5,555 bases of DNA. Origin: Microbacteriaceae bacterium. Lineage in GTDB: Bacteria; Actinomycetota; Actinomycetes; Actinomycetales; Microbacteriaceae. The notes beneath the pieces were generated by a model that saw only the letters and a list, made by a program, of their open reading frames with translations, did no database searches and was not told the DNA's origin. A program made the position numbers and the translations under genes. Positions 1-5,555 of this stretch are shown here, in pieces. The stretch spans positions 1 to 5,555 of the forward strand of contig CANGCU010000087.1 of NCBI GenBank assembly GCA_947452355.1, read 5' to 3'. Within the stretch, counting starts at the first letter, position 1. Every line of letters begins with the position of its first letter.

Positions 1-13
1 ACTTCGGTCAAGG

Positions 14-19
14 TATATT
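14..19 (+). promoter_or_regulatory. Possible -10 element of a hutG promoter
   Basis: TATATT matches the TATAAT consensus at five of six positions and ends 10 bases before the hutG ATG at 30. A transcript starting six or seven bases further on would have a leader of only about 3-5 bases, which fits the lack of a clear ribosome binding site. The -35 region would lie outside the window, so this rests on one short AT-rich match. No copy of the GTCTG-N6-CAGAC repeat found by hutH is visible in bases 1-30. Confidence 0.35.
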
Positions 20-29
20 TCGAAGAATA

Positions 30-923
30 ATGACACTGTCTCACGACCCGCTGTGGCCCCGCGCGGGCGACTGGAATGCCGCCGACGGTGATATCGATTT
101 CGGAATCGTCGGGGTCCCGACGTTTGCCACGTCCATCACCCCCGGTTCAACCAACTTGACGCCAGCGGCCGTTCGCGAGGTCCTGCCCCGTTATTCCGAA
201 GCGTTCCTGTCCGGTGACGAGATTCACACCGCGTCGCGGCTGATCCGGCACGATTTCGGTGATGTTACCAACCCGGACGGGGACGAGCCGGGCGCAATTC
301 GGATCATTGCCGACGCGGTGTCGCGCACTCGGCTTCTCGTCGCCATCGGCGGTGACAACGCGCTCACGGTTCCCGTTGCCGCCGCGGCGTGGGGTGACCA
401 AACCGCCAACGCCGGGCTCATCACCGTCGACGCTCATCTTGATGTCCGTGACGGCGTGAGTAACGGGTCGCCCGTTCGTCGCCTGGTTGAGGACTTTGGC
501 GTCGACCCGGCTCGCGTCGTGCAAATCGCCATCGCCGATTTCGCCAACTCCACCGAGTATCTCCAGCGGGTTCGGGACTGGGGTGTCACTGTTATCTCGC
601 GGGACGATGTTGCCCGACGTGGCATCGCCGAGGTCGTCGCCGAGGCACTCGCCATCGCCGGTTCCGCTGGTGGTCCCGTTCACGTCGACTTAGACATCGA
701 TGCGTGCGATCGTTCCGTCGCACCCGCGTGCCCGGCGTCAATTCCCGGTGGACTCAGCGCATACGAGATGCGGCAATTCGCTCGCGGTTTTGCGCGAGAC
801 GACCGTGTCCGGTCGATTGACCTCGCCGAGGTCGATGCGGGTGCTGACTCCGCCGACGGGCGTACGGTGCGGCTGGCCGCCCTGTGTGTTCTTGAGGCTC
901 TCGCGGGGCTCGCGGAGCGCTAA
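30..923 (+). CDS. hutG: Formimidoylglutamase (N-formimidoyl-L-glutamate formimidoylhydrolase), arginase/ureohydrolase family
   Basis: This cytosolic, Mn-dependent hydrolase would carry out the last step of histidine breakdown, N-formimidoyl-L-glutamate plus water to L-glutamate plus formamide. The 297 residues cover a full ureohydrolase fold. The metal-site motifs occur in order: GGDN at 107-110, DAHLD at 134-138 (D134, H136, D138), DLDIDACD at 220-227 (D222, D224), and a C-terminal Glu at E267 in LAEVD. The APACPAS-PGGL stretch at about 231-242 and NGSPVRRL at 145-152 match my memory of Bacillus-type HutG and separate it from agmatinase and arginase. The ATG at 30 is the first start in frame in the window and gives a normal N-terminus; it has no good Shine-Dalgarno. 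The gene converges on hutI with overlapping stops. The hut context makes arginase or agmatinase unlikely. Confidence 0.93.
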   Translation: MTLSHDPLWPRAGDWNAADGDIDFGIVGVPTFATSITPGSTNLTPAAVREVLPRYSEAFLSGDEIHTASRLIRHDFGDVTNPDGDEPGAIRIIADAVSRTRLLVAIGGDNALTVPVAAAAWGDQTANAGLITVDAHLDVRDGVSNGSPVRRLVEDFGVDPARVVQIAIADFANSTEYLQRVRDWGVTVISRDDVARRGIAEVVAEALAIAGSAGGPVHVDLDIDACDRSVAPACPASIPGGLSAYEMRQFARGFARDDRVRSIDLAEVDAGADSADGRTVRLAALCVLEALAGLAER

Positions 924-2077
924 CGCCAGACCGTTCGAACCAGGTTTACCCCCGGGCGATATGCGAGGTGGATGTGGTTCGGCGCGTCAAGTTCGACGAG
1001 GTGGGCGGGCGACCCCACCGCGAGTGTTCCGAGTGTGGGTACTCCGAGGGACCGTGCGCCACCTTGTGTCGCTGACCACAGTGCTTCGGACGGCGTCATG
1101 CCCATCTCGCGAACCGCGTTCGCGATACAGAACGCCATCGACGTCGTATAGGACGAGCCCGGATTGCAGTTGGTCGCGAGCGCGACCGTAACACCCGCGT
1201 CAATCAATCGCCGTGCGTCGGGGTAGGGCTGGCGGGTGGAAAAATCACTGCCCGGCAACAGTGTGACGACGGTGTCGCTGTCGGCGAGCGCGACCACATC
1301 GTCGTTCGAAAGGAATGTTCCGTGGTCGACACTCGTCACACGGCTATCGATGGCCATCGGGACCGACGGCGACGGCCCGAGTTGTGCCGCGTGAATGTGT
1401 GTCCGCAATCCGCGCCTCGACCCCTCGGCGAGTATCCGCCGCGACTGATCGACGGTGAACGCACCATCCTCGCAAAACACGTCGATTCCGGTGACGTACG
1501 GCGCGACCGCGTCGAGCATCGGTCCGCACACGAGATCCACGTATTCGTCGGCGCGCCCCTCGTATTCCGCGGGAACGACGTGCGCCCCGAGGAATGTGAC
1601 GTGCTCGGTGAATTCGCGCGCGATTCGAGCGAGGCGCTCCTCGTGCTCAACGGTCAGCCCGTACCCGGTCTTGATTTCAACGGTCGTTGTGCCTTGCGAT
1701 CGCATTTCGTCGATGCGTCCTCGAATCAGTTGGCGTAGATCGTCATCCGAGGCGGAACGCGTCGCATCGACTGTCGTCGCAATCCCGCCCGCCGTGTAGG
1801 GGGTTCCCGCCATTCGCGCCGCGAACTCGTGGGAACGGTCGCCGGCAAAGGCGAGGTGCGTGTGCGAATCGACGAATCCGGGGATGACGGCTCGGCCGGC
1901 GATATCGATCAGGTCGGCTGCGCCTCGGGCTCTCGCCGCGGCATCGGCGTCGGGTCCGACCCAGGTGACGACACCGTTGCCAAACTCAATTGCAGCGTTG
2001 TTGATGACACCGAATTGGTCACCCCACGTCGGATCGTTCGTGACGAGTTCGCCAATGTTGCGAAGCAGCGTAGTCAT
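920..2077 (-). CDS. hutI: Imidazolonepropionase (4-imidazolone-5-propionate amidohydrolase)
   Basis: This amidohydrolase-superfamily enzyme would hydrolyse 4-imidazolone-5-propionate to N-formimidoyl-L-glutamate, the third step of the pathway. The 385 residues are slightly short of the usual 390-410. Visible motifs are [20 protein letters not shown] at 66-85 (metal ligands H72 and H74, substrate-site R81), EIKTGYGL at 134-141, GAHVVP at 164-169, HAAQLG at 229-234 (H229), VDHG at 250-253 (H252), and [11 protein letters not shown] at 304-314. The C-terminal [13 protein letters not shown] resembles actinobacterial HutI. One oddity is Asn303 in ATNCNPG, where the family normally has a metal-binding Asp. 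The ATG at 2077 lies 13 bp after the hutU stop and has only a weak ribosome binding site, so translation is probably coupled to hutU. It is the last gene of hutHUI. Confidence 0.95.
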   Translation of the reverse strand: MTTLLRNIGELVTNDPTWGDQFGVINNAAIEFGNGVVTWVGPDADAAARARGAADLIDIAGRAVIPGFVDSHTHLAFAGDRSHEFAARMAGTPYTAGGIATTVDATRSASDDDLRQLIRGRIDEMRSQGTTTVEIKTGYGLTVEHEERLARIAREFTEHVTFLGAHVVPAEYEGRADEYVDLVCGPMLDAVAPYVTGIDVFCEDGAFTVDQSRRILAEGSRRGLRTHIHAAQLGPSPSVPMAIDSRVTSVDHGTFLSNDDVVALADSDTVVTLLPGSDFSTRQPYPDARRLIDAGVTVALATNCNPGSSYTTSMAFCIANAVREMGMTPSEALWSATQGGARSLGVPTLGTLAVGSPAHLVELDAPNHIHLAYRPGVNLVRTVWR

Positions 2078-2090
2078 ACGCTCAGGCTAC

Positions 2091-3779
2091 TCAAATCTCC
2101 CACATCGGAACGCGCAATCCACGTTCCCGCGCGACCTCGTCCGCTCGTTCGTAACCCGCATCGACGTGACGCATGACGCCCGTGCCGGGGTCGTTGACGA
2201 GAACTCGCGCGACCTTCTCGGCAGCGAGATCGGTGCCGTCGACTACGAGCACCTGACCACTGTGGATTGATCGTCCAATGCCAACACCACCACCGTGATG
2301 CAGGGACACCCAGGTCGCACCGCTCGCGGTGTTGAGTAGTGCGTTGAGGAGCGGCCAGTCGGCGATTGCGTCACTGCCGTCGAGCATCGCTTCGGTCTCG
2401 CGGTAGGGCGACGCGACGGAACCGGAATCGAGGTGATCGCGACCGATGACGATGGGCGCACTGACCTCGCCGTTCTTGACCATGTCGTTGAATCGCAGCC
2501 CAGCGAGATGACGTTCTTTATATCCGAGCCAACAGATGCGGGCTGGCAACCCCTCGAAATGAACTTTTTCTCCAGCTTTTGTAATCCAGCGCTTAAGGTG
2601 CTCGTCGTTGGGGAACAGCTCCACGATCGCTTTGTCCGTCGCCGCGATGTCCGCGGGGTCGCCCGACAACGCAACCCAGCGGAACGGACCCTTGCCTTCG
2701 GCGAACAGCGGGCGGATGTAGGCGGGTACGAATCCGGGGAAGTCAAACGCGCGGTCGTATCCGCCAAGTTCGGCTTCGCGGCGAATCGAGTTGCCGTAGT
2801 CGAACACCACGGCGCCCTTGTCCTGGAATTCGACCATCGCTTTGACCTGCTTGGCCATCGCGGCGCGGGACCTGTCGGTGAATCCTTCGGGGTCCTTCGC
2901 GGCGTCAGCGAGCCAGTCAGCGACGGTTTCGCCTTCGGGCAGGTACGACAACGGATCGTGGGCACTGGTTTGGTCCGTGACGATGTCGATGGCGACACCA
3001 CGTTCGAGCATCTCGGGGAAGACCGTTGCCGCGTTTCCGACGAGTCCGACCGAGCGCGGGATGCGCTGTTCTTTCGCGTCGAGTGCTCGTGCGATGGCGA
3101 CGTCAATGTCGTCCGTCATCTCGTCAAGATAGCCGTGGTCGACTCGTCGCTGAAGGCGCTCGGCGTCAACGTCGACGATGATGACCGCTCCGTCGTTGAG
3201 AGTCACGGCGAGGGGTTGTGCGCCACCCATCCCACCGCAGCCACCCGTGAGCGTCAGCGTTCCGGCAAGGGTTCCGTTGAACTTCTCGCGCGCAACGGCT
3301 CCGAACGTTTCGTAGGTTCCCTGAAGGATTCCCTGGGTGCCGATGTAAATCCACGAGCCGGCCGTCATCTGGCCGTACATGGTCAGCCCTTCGGCTTCGA
3401 GCCTGCGGAATTCGGGCCAGTTCGCCCAATCACCGACGAGGTTCGAGTTGGCGATGAGTACGCGCGGAGCCCATTCATGCGTGGTGAAGATTCCGACGGG
3501 TTTTCCCGACTGGACGAGGAGTGTCTCGTTCGGCTCGAGCGTGTCGAGTGCGTGAACGATTGCGTCGAATGCCTTCCAGTTCCGCGCTGCACGTCCCGTG
3601 CCGCCATACACGACGAGATCGTCCGGACGCTCGGCCACATCGGGGTCGAGGTTGTTCATCAGCATGCGCTTGGCGGCTTCGGTCGACCAGTGCTTGGTTG
3701 AAATGGTGCTTCCGCGTGCCGCTCGCACAGTGCGGGGCTCGTGACCGGGGACCGATCCGCCTACGGGGATGATGCTCAT
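2091..3779 (-). CDS. hutU: Urocanate hydratase (urocanase)
   Basis: This NAD+-dependent cytosolic enzyme would convert urocanate to 4-imidazolone-5-propionate, the second step; its NAD+ acts as a tightly bound electrophile. The 562 residues are full length for the family (about 550-560). Motifs seen are [11 protein letters not shown] at 58-68, the glycine-rich NAD-site stretch [12 protein letters not shown] at 179-190, [12 protein letters not shown] at 268-279, the urocanase signature [10 protein letters not shown] at 408-417 with the conserved active-site Cys416, and [16 protein letters not shown] at 493-508. The signature has Glu409 where many homologues have Gln, and Lys421 where Gly is common (GYKER); neither is a catalytic residue. 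The ATG at 3779 follows a good ribosome binding site and a 12-bp gap from hutH, indicating co-transcription with hutH and hutI. Confidence 0.97.
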   Translation of the reverse strand: MSIIPVGGSVPGHEPRTVRAARGSTISTKHWSTEAAKRMLMNNLDPDVAERPDDLVVYGGTGRAARNWKAFDAIVHALDTLEPNETLLVQSGKPVGIFTTHEWAPRVLIANSNLVGDWANWPEFRRLEAEGLTMYGQMTAGSWIYIGTQGILQGTYETFGAVAREKFNGTLAGTLTLTGGCGGMGGAQPLAVTLNDGAVIIVDVDAERLQRRVDHGYLDEMTDDIDVAIARALDAKEQRIPRSVGLVGNAATVFPEMLERGVAIDIVTDQTSAHDPLSYLPEGETVADWLADAAKDPEGFTDRSRAAMAKQVKAMVEFQDKGAVVFDYGNSIRREAELGGYDRAFDFPGFVPAYIRPLFAEGKGPFRWVALSGDPADIAATDKAIVELFPNDEHLKRWITKAGEKVHFEGLPARICWLGYKERHLAGLRFNDMVKNGEVSAPIVIGRDHLDSGSVASPYRETEAMLDGSDAIADWPLLNALLNTASGATWVSLHHGGGVGIGRSIHSGQVLVVDGTDLAAEKVARVLVNDPGTGVMRHVDAGYERADEVARERGLRVPMWEI

Positions 3780-3785
3780 GGTTGA

Positions 3786-3791
3786 TTCCTT
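3786..3791 (-). promoter_or_regulatory. Ribosome binding site of hutU
   Basis: Read on the minus strand, AAGGAA starts immediately after the hutH TAG stop and ends 6 bases before the hutU ATG at 3779. This is the only clear Shine-Dalgarno in the locus. It fixes the hutU start and suggests that ribosomes finishing hutH can reinitiate at hutU. Confidence 0.75.
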
Positions 3792-5324
3792 CTAGTTGAG
3801 GGTGCCGGTTGATTTCTCGGCCATTGCAAGAATGCGTCCAGATTGAACGAGCTCGACGACCGCGTCGATTTCGGGGGACAGGAATCGATCAGCGCCAGGC
3901 CCACCCGTTGCGGTGTTGACGAGGTCGACGATGGGTTTGGTCGCGGGTGACGCATCCGCGTCGCGCAGCGCGACACCACGGGCGGCGGTCAGAATCTCAA
4001 TCGCGAGGACTCGCGACAATCCGTCGAGTGCGCGGCGAAGTTTTCGACCAGCCGACCATCCCATCGACACGTGGTCTTCTTGCATCGCCGACGACGGAAT
4101 CGAATCGACCGACGCGGGGGCTGCCAGACGCTTGAGCTCACTGACGATCGCAGCCGCCGTGTACTGGGCAATCATGAGCCCACTGTCGACGCCCGCCTCG
4201 TGGGCGAGGAAGGGCGGAAGTCCGTAACTCCGGGCCACGTCGAGGAATCGGTCGGTGCGTCGCTCACTGATCGACGCAACGTCGGCGACGGCAATCGCGA
4301 GAAAATCGAGCACATACGCGACCGGAGCACCGTGGAAATTACCGTTCGACTCGACTCGATAATCAAGCGTGACGACCGGGTTGTCGATCGCCGAGGCGAG
4401 CTCGTAGCCTGCGACGCGCGCCGCGTGATCAACCGTGTCACGTGCCGCTCCGTGAACCTGGGGTGCGCAGCGAAGCGAATACGCGTCTTGTACTCGCTTA
4501 TCGTCGGGACCGGCGTGACTCGCGATGAGCGGGCTTCCGTTCAGAAGCGCACGAACGTTGCTCGCCGATGCGCGCTGTCCGGGGTGCGGGCGAAGTGCCT
4601 GAAGGTCGTCGGCGAACACCTTGTCCGTCGCAAGAAGCCCTTCGACCGACAGTGCCAGCGCGATGTCGGCAACGCGAAGCAAGTGCCGCAAGTCTTCGAT
4701 TGCGAGGATCAACATCGTCGTCATTCCGTCGGTGCCGTTGATGAGCGCGAGACCCTCTTTTTCCCGGAGTTCGACGGGGGTGATTCCCGCCGCGGTCAGT
4801 GCCGTGCGGGAATCGACGGCGTTCCCCGTGCGGTCGCGAACTTGGCCTTCCCCCATTAGCGCGAGTGCACAGTGCGCGAGGGGAGCGAGGTCACCCGAGC
4901 ACCCCAGCGAACCGTATTCAAAGACGATGGGGGTGAGCCCCGCGTTGAGCATCGCCGCATAGGTCTCGACGACGACGGGGCGAACACCAGTTCGACCGGT
5001 CATGAGCGTCGACAGTCGTTGCGCCATGAGTCCACGAATCACTTCGGTTTCCACCTCGGCACCGGTTCCGGCCGCGTGTGAGCGGATGAGGGATCGTTGC
5101 AATTGAACACGTTGGTTTTCGGGAATGAATTCGGTCGCGAGTGCGCCGAAACCGGTGGAAATCCCGTAGTGAGGTTCGGGGTCTGTCGCCAGCGCCTCGA
5201 TGGCCGTGCGAGTCGCCGCAACCGTGTCGAGCGCGACCGGCTCGAGAACGATGTCCTCGCCGTGACGGGCAATGCGTATGAGCTCGTTGTCGGAGAGCGG
5301 CCCGGTTCCGATGTTTACCACCAT
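3792..5324 (-). CDS. hutH: Histidine ammonia-lyase (histidase)
   Basis: This cytosolic enzyme, normally a homotetramer, would remove ammonia from L-histidine to give trans-urocanate, the committing step. The reading frame is open from 5453, but the start at 5324 gives 510 residues, the usual length, beginning MVVNIGTGPL. With this start the active-site residues fall at near-canonical positions: Y53 (YGISTGFG), H83, N195 (LINGT), Y282 and R285 (QDAYSLRC), F330 (NFHG), and E416 (SSAMQEDHVSMG). The electrophilic MIO group would form from Cys142-Ser143-Gly144 in GSLGCSGDLAPLAH; Cys replaces the more common Ala, as I recall from Streptomyces histidases. The next codon is GTG, a less likely start. 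No Shine-Dalgarno precedes the ATG, and a promoter-like sequence is placed for a leaderless transcript. First gene of hutHUI, divergent from an IclR-type regulator. Confidence 0.96.
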   Translation of the reverse strand: MVVNIGTGPLSDNELIRIARHGEDIVLEPVALDTVAATRTAIEALATDPEPHYGISTGFGALATEFIPENQRVQLQRSLIRSHAAGTGAEVETEVIRGLMAQRLSTLMTGRTGVRPVVVETYAAMLNAGLTPIVFEYGSLGCSGDLAPLAHCALALMGEGQVRDRTGNAVDSRTALTAAGITPVELREKEGLALINGTDGMTTMLILAIEDLRHLLRVADIALALSVEGLLATDKVFADDLQALRPHPGQRASASNVRALLNGSPLIASHAGPDDKRVQDAYSLRCAPQVHGAARDTVDHAARVAGYELASAIDNPVVTLDYRVESNGNFHGAPVAYVLDFLAIAVADVASISERRTDRFLDVARSYGLPPFLAHEAGVDSGLMIAQYTAAAIVSELKRLAAPASVDSIPSSAMQEDHVSMGWSAGRKLRRALDGLSRVLAIEILTAARGVALRDADASPATKPIVDLVNTATGGPGADRFLSPEIDAVVELVQSGRILAMAEKSTGTLN

Positions 5325-5330
5325 GATTCG

Positions 5331-5359
5331 AGTACACACCGAACGGGCGTGCACGTCAG
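5331..5359 (-). promoter_or_regulatory. Predicted hutHUI promoter, leaderless
   Basis: On the minus strand, CTGACG (5359 to 5354) and TGTACT (5336 to 5331) are separated by exactly 17 bp. Each matches the -35 or -10 consensus at four of six positions. Six bases lie between TGTACT and the hutH ATG, so transcription would start on the A at 5324. A second -35-like hexamer, TTGACG (5365 to 5360), sits directly upstream as a tandem near-copy, but would give a 23-bp spacer. The hexamers are weak, which would suit an activator-dependent promoter. The call rests on spacing and consensus only. Confidence 0.5.
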
Positions 5360-5369
5360 CGTCAACCTC

Positions 5370-5375
5370 GATAAT
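5370..5375 (+). promoter_or_regulatory. Predicted -10 element of the IclR-type regulator gene
   Basis: GATAAT matches TATAAT at five of six positions and ends 9 bases before the regulator's ATG at 5385. Transcription would start at about 5382-5385, giving a leader of zero to three bases, which fits the absence of any Shine-Dalgarno. No convincing -35 hexamer is visible 16-19 bp upstream. The element lies just outside the inverted repeat at 5378-5393, so a bound regulator would cover its own start site. Confidence 0.45.
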
Positions 5376-5377
5376 CT

Positions 5378-5393
5378 GTCTGATATGCCAGAC
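5378..5393. promoter_or_regulatory. Likely operator for the IclR-type hut regulator
   Basis: GTCTGATATGCCAGAC is an inverted repeat of two 5-bp arms, GTCTG and CAGAC, around a 6-bp centre. It spans the start codon of the divergent regulator gene (ATG at 5385-5387). Its inner 14 bases, TCTGATATGCCAGA, match all but one position of the motif I recall for HutR, the IclR-type hut regulator of Corynebacterium resistens (TCTGwwATwCCAGA; from memory, not checked). Its centre is at -61.5 from the predicted hutH transcription start, a position typical of an upstream activator. Its place over the regulator's own start suggests autorepression. Dyad and location are seen directly; function is inferred. 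Confidence 0.7.
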
Positions 5394-5555
5394 AAAGTTC
5401 AGGTCCCTGCGGCGGACAACACACTTCGGATCTTGAGTTTTCTCGCGCGCCAACGCGGGAGCGTCCCCGCTGCGACCATCGCGACGGCACTGGAACTTCC
5501 GCGGTCAACCACCTACCACCTCCTGTCGACGCTTCTCGAACACGGCTACGTCGTC
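5385..5555 (+). CDS. hutR: IclR-family transcriptional regulator, probable hut regulator (N-terminal part only)
   Basis: The first 57 codons are present; the gene runs off the window edge. The translation begins MPDKVQVPAADNTLRILSFL and contains a winged helix-turn-helix typical of IclR proteins: a first helix around residues 11-23, a second around 28-36, and a recognition helix with LPRSTTYHLLSTLLEHG at 38-54. The C-terminal effector-binding domain would lie beyond the window. The gene diverges from hutH across 60 bp, and related IclR genes sit beside hut operons in other actinobacteria, so control of hutHUI is the likely role. The effector, perhaps histidine or urocanate, cannot be told from this part. 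The ATG at 5385 is preferred over an in-frame GTG at 5349, because that extension looks unlike the family and would overlap the hutH promoter. The symbol is assigned by context. Confidence 0.85.
   Translation, partial: MPDKVQVPAADNTLRILSFLARQRGSVPAATIATALELPRSTTYHLLSTLLEHGYVV

Noticed and set aside
2..25. A short inverted repeat CTTCG ... CGAAG flanking the hutG -10 box.
   Set aside because: The arms are only 5 bp with a 14-base gap, do not resemble the hutH operator, and are likely to occur by chance.
348..359. HutG has GGDN instead of the arginase-family GGDH metal motif, which could look like a lost ligand.
   Set aside because: As far as I recall, Bacillus subtilis HutG also has GGDNS, so Asn here appears normal for this formimidoylglutamase group.
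2433..3701. A 422-codon open frame on the plus strand opposite hutU.
   Set aside because: It lies wholly antisense to a clear full-length urocanase and shows no recognisable motif or domain. Long antisense frames are common in GC-rich coding DNA.
4893..4901. The HutH MIO tripeptide is Cys-Ser-Gly, not Ala-Ser-Gly.
   Set aside because: Streptomyces histidases are known to form MIO from Cys-Ser-Gly, so this is a lineage feature and not a defect.
920..5324. Possible mobile elements, CRISPR repeats, RNA genes or toxin systems hidden in the operon.
   Set aside because: The genes are almost contiguous with gaps of 12-13 bp, and I saw no repeats, tRNA-like folds or transposase motifs on either strand.
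5348..5355. An 8-bp palindrome CGTGCACG overlapping the end of the hutH -35 region and its spacer.
   Set aside because: It is short, GC-rich, unrelated to the operator dyad, and expected by chance at this composition.
5325..5453. A 43-residue N-terminal extension of HutH in the open frame from 5453.
   Set aside because: It would run through the divergent promoter region and the start of the IclR gene, has no family similarity, and shifts the active-site residues away from canonical numbering.

Overview
The window holds an almost complete histidine utilisation (hut) locus from a high-GC Gram-positive bacterium. The GC content (about 60% by eye), the Cys-Ser-Gly MIO tripeptide in HutH, the IclR-type regulator next to hutH and the apparently leaderless starts all suggest an actinobacterium, perhaps in the Corynebacterium/Mycobacterium order. 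That placement is inference from family features; no taxonomic marker is present.

Layout: hutG (formimidoylglutamase) runs rightward from base 30 to 923. It converges on hutI (imidazolonepropionase, 2077 to 920, minus strand), and the two stop codons overlap by 4 bases. hutI is the last gene of a tight leftward operon hutH-hutU-hutI, with gaps of 12 and 13 bp, which starts at 5324. A 60-bp region then separates hutH from a divergent IclR-family regulator gene. That gene begins at 5385 and is cut off by the window end after 57 codons; it encodes the N-terminal helix-turn-helix.

The four enzymes form the complete short pathway: histidine to urocanate (HutH), to imidazolonepropionate (HutU), to N-formimidoyl-glutamate (HutI), to glutamate plus formamide (HutG). 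No histidine transporter is seen in the window.

The most informative non-coding part is the hutH/regulator intergenic region. It contains a 16-bp inverted repeat, GTCTG-N6-CAGAC, on top of the regulator's start codon. It also has a promoter-like -35/-10 pair placed so that hutH transcription would begin on the A of its ATG. The inverted repeat closely resembles the site I recall being described for HutR of Corynebacterium resistens. No new system is apparent. Points worth checking are the control-region geometry, an Asn at the expected metal-ligand Asp of HutI, and the overlapping convergent stops of hutG and hutI.
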